Below are positions 24,125-29,457 of a DNA stretch of 29,457 nt, piece by piece (the first letter of the stretch is position 1; each line of letters begins with the position of its first letter). Under the pieces are notes generated by a model. That model made no database searches. It worked only from the letters and a program-made list of their open reading frames with translations, and had not been told where the DNA came from. The stretch is taken from positions 1 through 29,457 of the forward strand of contig JBDLTT010000045.1 of the NCBI GenBank assembly GCA_039805725.1. Reading direction: 5' to 3'. Source of the DNA: Fluviibacter sp039805725. GTDB taxonomy: Bacteria; Pseudomonadota; Gammaproteobacteria; Burkholderiales; Rhodocyclaceae. The position numbers and the translations under genes are program-made.

Positions 24125-26404
24125 TTAGTCGACGGCTTTGCCGCCGGAGTCGGGCGGTTCGGGCTCAACGCTGCTAGGTACCTGGCCACGGAAGAAGTAC
24201 TCCTTCGCGGTGCCGCCCTTGCGGTTGCTGGAGACATCCACTGCAACCACGTCTTCTGGTGGCGGCTGTGTGCCTTGCGGGACACCCTGCAGCGCGGTCT
24301 CCATTGTGCCGATCCAGATGGGCAGGGCAGCTTGACCGCCCGTTTCGCCATTACCCAGATTACGCGGCTGGTCGAAACCCATCCAGGCACAGCCTGCGAT
24401 GGTGAGTTGGTAACCGCAGAACCAGGCGTCGACGTGTTCGTTGGTGGTCCCAGTCTTGCCGGCCAGGTCGCTACGTTTTAGTTGTGCCGAGGCCTTGGCG
24501 GCAGTACCGTAAATCGTGACATCACGCAGCATGCTGTCCATGACGAACGCATTGCGCGCTTCGATCACGCGTGGGGCGGTCTCGCCGGCAACGACCGGTT
24601 GTGCCTGCGCCAGAACCGTGCCTTTCTCGTCGCGGATTTCCTGGACGATATATGGGTTGACCAAATAGCCACCATTAGCGAACACGGTGTAGGCACGCGC
24701 CATTTGCCAAGGCGTCACAGAACCGGCGCCGAGCGCCATGGTCAGATACGGCGGATGCTTTTCGGCCTCGAAGCCGAAGCGCGTCACGTATTCCTGGACA
24801 TACTTCACGCCCGAAGCCTGGAGAATACGGATAGACACCATGTTCTTGGACTTGGCCAGAGCGGTTCGAAGACGCATCGGACCTTCGTATTTACCATCGT
24901 AGTTTTTGGGCGACCAGGCCGTAGAACCGGTTTCCGAAGCGCCGATGCTGATTGGGCTATCTTCGACAATGCTGGCGGGCGTAAAGCCTTTTTCCAGCGC
25001 CGCCGAATAGATGAAGGGTTTAAACGACGAACCAGGCTGGCGCCACGCCTGCGTAATGTGATTGTACTTGTTCAGGGTGTAGTCAAAGCCGCCGACCAGT
25101 GCCAGAACAGCGCCATCCTTCGGTGCCATCGCCACAAAACCGGCCTGCACTTCCGGCAGCTGGCTTAATTGCCAGATGCCCTTGTCGTCTTTGATGACGC
25201 GCACAACGGCCCCCGGACGAAGGCGCTTGTTGGCGGGCGCCTTCTCGCCCATCATCGGCTGCGCGATCTTGATCTGATCACCAGTCAGAATCATCGGGTC
25301 ACCGCCGCGAACAGCGACACGGATCTTCTGCGGGTCAATCGCCAGAATCACGGCCGGCTTCAGCAGATCCGAATCAGGATAGCTCGAGAGCAGATCATCG
25401 ACGTCATCGTCCTCGTTCTTCAACTTGGACAGATCAACAAAGCCCTCGGCGCCACGATAGCCGTGACGTTTGTCATAGGCCTGTACGGCGTTGCGCATGG
25501 CACGGTAAGCGGCTTCCTGATCGGCTTTCTTGAGCGTGGTGATGACGGTCAGGCCACGCGTGTAGATGTCTTGCGGAAATAGCTCGTTCGTCATCTGACG
25601 TGCCATTTCCGCAACGTAGTCTGCGTGTACGGCAAACTCGTTGGCATGGCGTTTGACAACCAGTTGTTCATTCAACGCGGCTTCATACTGCGCATCGTTC
25701 AGGTATTTCAGATCGTGCATCCGGCGTAGGACGTACTGTTGACGAATCTTGGCGCGTTTCGGGTTCACGACTGGGTTGTAGGCTGAGGGCGCTTTGGGTA
25801 GACCGGCCAGCATGGCGGCTTCGGCCGGCGTGAGCTGATCCAGCGATTTGCCGTAGTAAATCTGTGCCGCCGACGCAAAACCGTAAGCGCGCTGCCCCAG
25901 ATAGATCTGGTTGATATAGAGCTCAAGAATCTGATCCTTGCTCAGGTTCTTTTCGATCTTGAGCGCCAGCAGCACTTCGTAGAGTTTGCGGGTGACAGTT
26001 TTTTCAGACGACAAGAAGAAATTGCGGGCCACCTGCATGGTGATCGTGGAGGCCCCCTGTTTCTTGCCGCCGGACACCAGGTTGGCCGCTGCGGCGCGGG
26101 CAAAGCCGAAGAGATCGACGCCCGAGTGCTCGTAGAAGCGGTCGTCTTCAGCAGCCAGAATGGCCTGTTTCAGCACCTCGGGCACCTGATTGATCTTGAC
26201 GACCTGACGCCGTTCTTCGCCGAACTCGCCGATCAATGCGCCATCCGCGGTATAAACCCGCAGTGGCACCTTGGGTTTGTAATCGGTCAGGACATCCAGT
26301 GATGGCAGTTGCGGGTAAGCAAACGCCACCAACACACCGCCGAGGCTGAAGCCAATGACGGTGAGCAGAGCCAGGGTAACCAGAACTTTGTTGAGCCAGC
26401 GCAA
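24125..26404 (-). CDS. mrcA: Penicillin-binding protein 1A (bifunctional transglycosylase/transpeptidase)
   Basis: Polymerises glycan strands and cross-links them at the inner-membrane surface. The 759 residues start with a short cytoplasmic tail and membrane anchor (about 6-28). The GT51 transglycosylase domain (about 55-230) has catalytic Glu86 in AAEDDRFYEHSG, GGSTIT-like GASTITMQVARN and RKLYEVLLALKIEKNLSKDQ. A linker/OB-like segment (about 290-425, in which MGEKAPANKRLRPG occurs) precedes the transpeptidase domain with SSFK (Ser459), SKN (519-521) and KTGTT (650-654). All catalytic motifs are present. The start appears to be TTG at 26404: no in-frame ATG exists nearby and the anchor begins here. 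Confidence 0.95.
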   Translation of the reverse strand: MRWLNKVLVTLALLTVIGFSLGGVLVAFAYPQLPSLDVLTDYKPKVPLRVYTADGALIGEFGEERRQVVKINQVPEVLKQAILAAEDDRFYEHSGVDLFGFARAAAANLVSGGKKQGASTITMQVARNFFLSSEKTVTRKLYEVLLALKIEKNLSKDQILELYINQIYLGQRAYGFASAAQIYYGKSLDQLTPAEAAMLAGLPKAPSAYNPVVNPKRAKIRQQYVLRRMHDLKYLNDAQYEAALNEQLVVKRHANEFAVHADYVAEMARQMTNELFPQDIYTRGLTVITTLKKADQEAAYRAMRNAVQAYDKRHGYRGAEGFVDLSKLKNEDDDVDDLLSSYPDSDLLKPAVILAIDPQKIRVAVRGGDPMILTGDQIKIAQPMMGEKAPANKRLRPGAVVRVIKDDKGIWQLSQLPEVQAGFVAMAPKDGAVLALVGGFDYTLNKYNHITQAWRQPGSSFKPFIYSAALEKGFTPASIVEDSPISIGASETGSTAWSPKNYDGKYEGPMRLRTALAKSKNMVSIRILQASGVKYVQEYVTRFGFEAEKHPPYLTMALGAGSVTPWQMARAYTVFANGGYLVNPYIVQEIRDEKGTVLAQAQPVVAGETAPRVIEARNAFVMDSMLRDVTIYGTAAKASAQLKRSDLAGKTGTTNEHVDAWFCGYQLTIAGCAWMGFDQPRNLGNGETGGQAALPIWIGTMETALQGVPQGTQPPPEDVVAVDVSSNRKGGTAKEYFFRGQVPSSVEPEPPDSGGKAVD

Positions 26405-26431
26405 GATGATGATCCGTAAAGAGATTTGCGA

Positions 26432-26437
26432 ATTATA
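26432..26437 (-). promoter_or_regulatory. Possible -10 box for mrcA
   Basis: A consensus TATAAT on the minus strand lies 27 bases upstream of the mrcA TTG. The -35 position at 17-bp spacing (AAGGCC) is poor, so this is tentative. Confidence 0.35.
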
Positions 26438-26470
26438 CGGGAGCCGATGAAGGAGGCCTTATGGACGGTG

Positions 26471-28387
<1,917 letters not shown>

Positions 28388-28418
28388 GGGATTTCCTCGG
28401 GTGTTCTCTGTTGGTTTG

Positions 28419-29348
28419 TTATTGAGCGATGCACAAAGCGTGCGTATGGTGAACGGGACCGTGCCCGGTTTGCGGCGTACGGCTGATTTGTAATTCATCG
28501 GCGCGACTAATCGCTTGCTGCAGCCAGGTGTGTGCCTGGGCAACGGCGGCCGGGATGTCGGCGCTTTGCGGGATTAACGCCGTGATTGCCGCCGACAAGG
28601 CACAGCCGGTGCCGTGCGTATGGCGGGTGTCAAAGCGTTCGGTGCGCAATTCAATCATGCGGTCACCATCGTAGAGCAGGTCAATGAGTTCGCCGCCGGG
28701 CAAGTGACCCCCTTTGAGCAGAATCCAGCGATTATTCTCTTGGCGTAACAACCGGTGCAGGCGTTCGCAGGTACGCGTCATTTCCTTGGGTGTTTCCGGG
28801 CCACGCTCGTCTAGCAGCGCACCGGCTTCCGGGAGGTTTGGTGTGAGCACGCGTGCTAGCGGAATCAGTGCGTCGCGCAGCAGACCCGTCGCCTCTTTGT
28901 TGAGGAGTGTATCGCCGCTCTTGGCGATCATGACCGGGTCGAGTACCAGATGGTCTTGCTGATGTTTGGTGAGCTTTTCAGCGACAACCTGCACGTTGGC
29001 CGCCTGGCCAAGCATGCCTGTCTTGACGGCGTGGATCTCAACATCGGTCAGCAGGGTATCGAGTTGTGCGCCGACGAACTCGGCGGATGGCAACTGCACG
29101 GCGGAGACACCCTGCGTGCTTTGTGCAGTGAGGCCGGCAACCACGCCACAGCCGTAAGCGCCGAGGGCGGTAAAGGTTTTGATGTCGGCGAGCAGGCCGG
29201 CGCCGCCACTCGGATCCACGCCGGCGATCGACAGTACCTTGGGTGGTGCGCCATTGAATAAACGACGTACCTTGCCCGTACCTTCGCTGTCTTTGCCAGA
29301 CTGGCGCGGGTCGGGTGTAGCAATAGCGGTCATCAGATCAAGAATCAT
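28419..29348 (-). CDS. thiD: Hydroxymethylpyrimidine/phosphomethylpyrimidine kinase
   Basis: Phosphorylates HMP and HMP-phosphate to HMP-PP for joining with the thiazole unit. The protein is 309 residues from ATG 29348. The ribokinase-like fold is clear from VLSIAGVDPSGGAGLLADIK, GCGVVAGLTAQSTQGV, DPVMIAKSGDTLL, LTPNLPEAGALL, WILLKGGHLPG and the anion-hole THGTGCALSAAI. Family members normally start directly before the VLSIAG strand, so this one has an extra N-terminal tail of about 36 residues that is rich in polar residues; no in-frame start codon lies closer except ATG 29333. ATG 29348 has AGGGA 5 bases upstream, but that AGGGA belongs to the TPP aptamer. First gene of thiD-thiC. Confidence 0.95.
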   Translation of the reverse strand: MILDLMTAIATPDPRQSGKDSEGTGKVRRLFNGAPPKVLSIAGVDPSGGAGLLADIKTFTALGAYGCGVVAGLTAQSTQGVSAVQLPSAEFVGAQLDTLLTDVEIHAVKTGMLGQAANVQVVAEKLTKHQQDHLVLDPVMIAKSGDTLLNKEATGLLRDALIPLARVLTPNLPEAGALLDERGPETPKEMTRTCERLHRLLRQENNRWILLKGGHLPGGELIDLLYDGDRMIELRTERFDTRHTHGTGCALSAAITALIPQSADIPAAVAQAHTWLQQAISRADELQISRTPQTGHGPVHHTHALCIAQ

Positions 29349-29425
29349 TCGTTTCCCTACGCCGGTACGAACCGGATCAGGTGCCAAGGGTCTCTCTCAG
29401 CCCGAAGAGCGGGCACCCCCAACGA
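29349..29425 (-). ncRNA. TPP (thiamine pyrophosphate) riboswitch, THI element
   Basis: The minus strand reads TCGTT (P1), GGGGGTGCC (P2), a CCCG-CTCTT-CGGG hairpin (P3), CTGAGAGAGACCCTTGGCACC (conserved pyrimidine-sensing CTGAGA plus closing P2), TGATCCGG-TTCGTA-CCGG (P4/P5), CGTAGGGA and AACGA (closing P1 with TCGTT). This is a complete TPP aptamer. TPP binding normally switches expression off. The closing P1 arm ends directly at the thiD ATG, so there is no separate expression platform. Confidence 0.96.
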
Positions 29426-29457
29426 TCGGAAGCGGCCGGGCTGTCTTGGCCGCGCAG

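Noticed and set aside
24482..25582. Two consecutive plus-strand open frames opposite mrcA
   Set aside because: Fall inside the penicillin-binding protein coding sequence and show no independent protein features.
29432..29453. GCGGCC/GGCCGC inverted repeat near the window end
   Set aside because: Short GC palindrome with a 10-base loop and no T-run; could be chance in this GC-rich DNA, and the flanking sequence is cut off.

Overview
The window is ordinary chromosomal DNA from a Betaproteobacterium, probably of the Burkholderiales/Rhodocyclales type. I base this on gene order (accC-accB-aroQ-TlpA; metK next to lpxL-dapF-DUF484-xerC; lysA-lptM facing cyaY and mrcA), the S-adenosylhomocysteine (SAH) riboswitch in front of ahcY, moderately high GC, and protein sequence style. 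I cannot name genus or species. Coding density is very high: no gap reaches 300 bases, and there are no tRNA, rRNA, insertion sequence, prophage or CRISPR features.

Layout. 12-3704 (minus): a cell-wall/fatty-acid housekeeping run read as nucleotidyltransferase-like protein, TlpA-like thioredoxin lipoprotein, aroQ, accB, accC. 3790-5798 (plus): mpl (murein peptide recycling) and a small secreted protein made of two copies of one domain, closed by a strong bidirectional terminator. 5857-10679 (minus): a complete branched-chain amino-acid ABC importer, livK-H-M-G-F, with an internal terminator directly in front of livH. 10787-14855 (minus): a methyl-cycle block, with ahcY, a small four-helix membrane protein and metF behind a SAH riboswitch, and metK behind its own long structured leader. 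15081-20682 (plus): lpxL, dapF, DUF484, xerC, rlmI and an EamA transporter, mostly joined by ATGA-type overlaps. 20792-21106: a Tat-exported high-potential iron-sulfur protein with its own promoter and terminator. 21226-24092: an AEC-family transporter converging on lysA-lptM, with cyaY divergent. 24125-26404 (minus): penicillin-binding protein 1A. 26471-29425 (minus): thiD-thiC behind a TPP riboswitch.

How the parts work together. metK makes SAM, ahcY removes the SAH by-product, and metF supplies methyl groups to remake methionine, so 10.8-15.0 kb holds most of the activated methyl cycle with two separate RNA leaders. dapF and lysA are the last two steps of lysine synthesis; dapF, mpl, lpxL, lptM and mrcA all serve the cell envelope. 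thiD and thiC make and phosphorylate the pyrimidine half of thiamine.

No dramatic new multi-gene system is visible. The most interesting signals are in RNA and regulation: a structured metK leader that I cannot match to a known SAM riboswitch class; a readable switching architecture between the SAH aptamer and ahcY; a TPP aptamer whose conserved core appears to contain the thiD ribosome binding site; and a terminator placed between livK and livH. The unexplained protein-level items are the holin-like membrane protein inside the SAH-controlled operon, the nucleotidyltransferase-like protein opposite mpl, and the duplicated-domain secreted protein.
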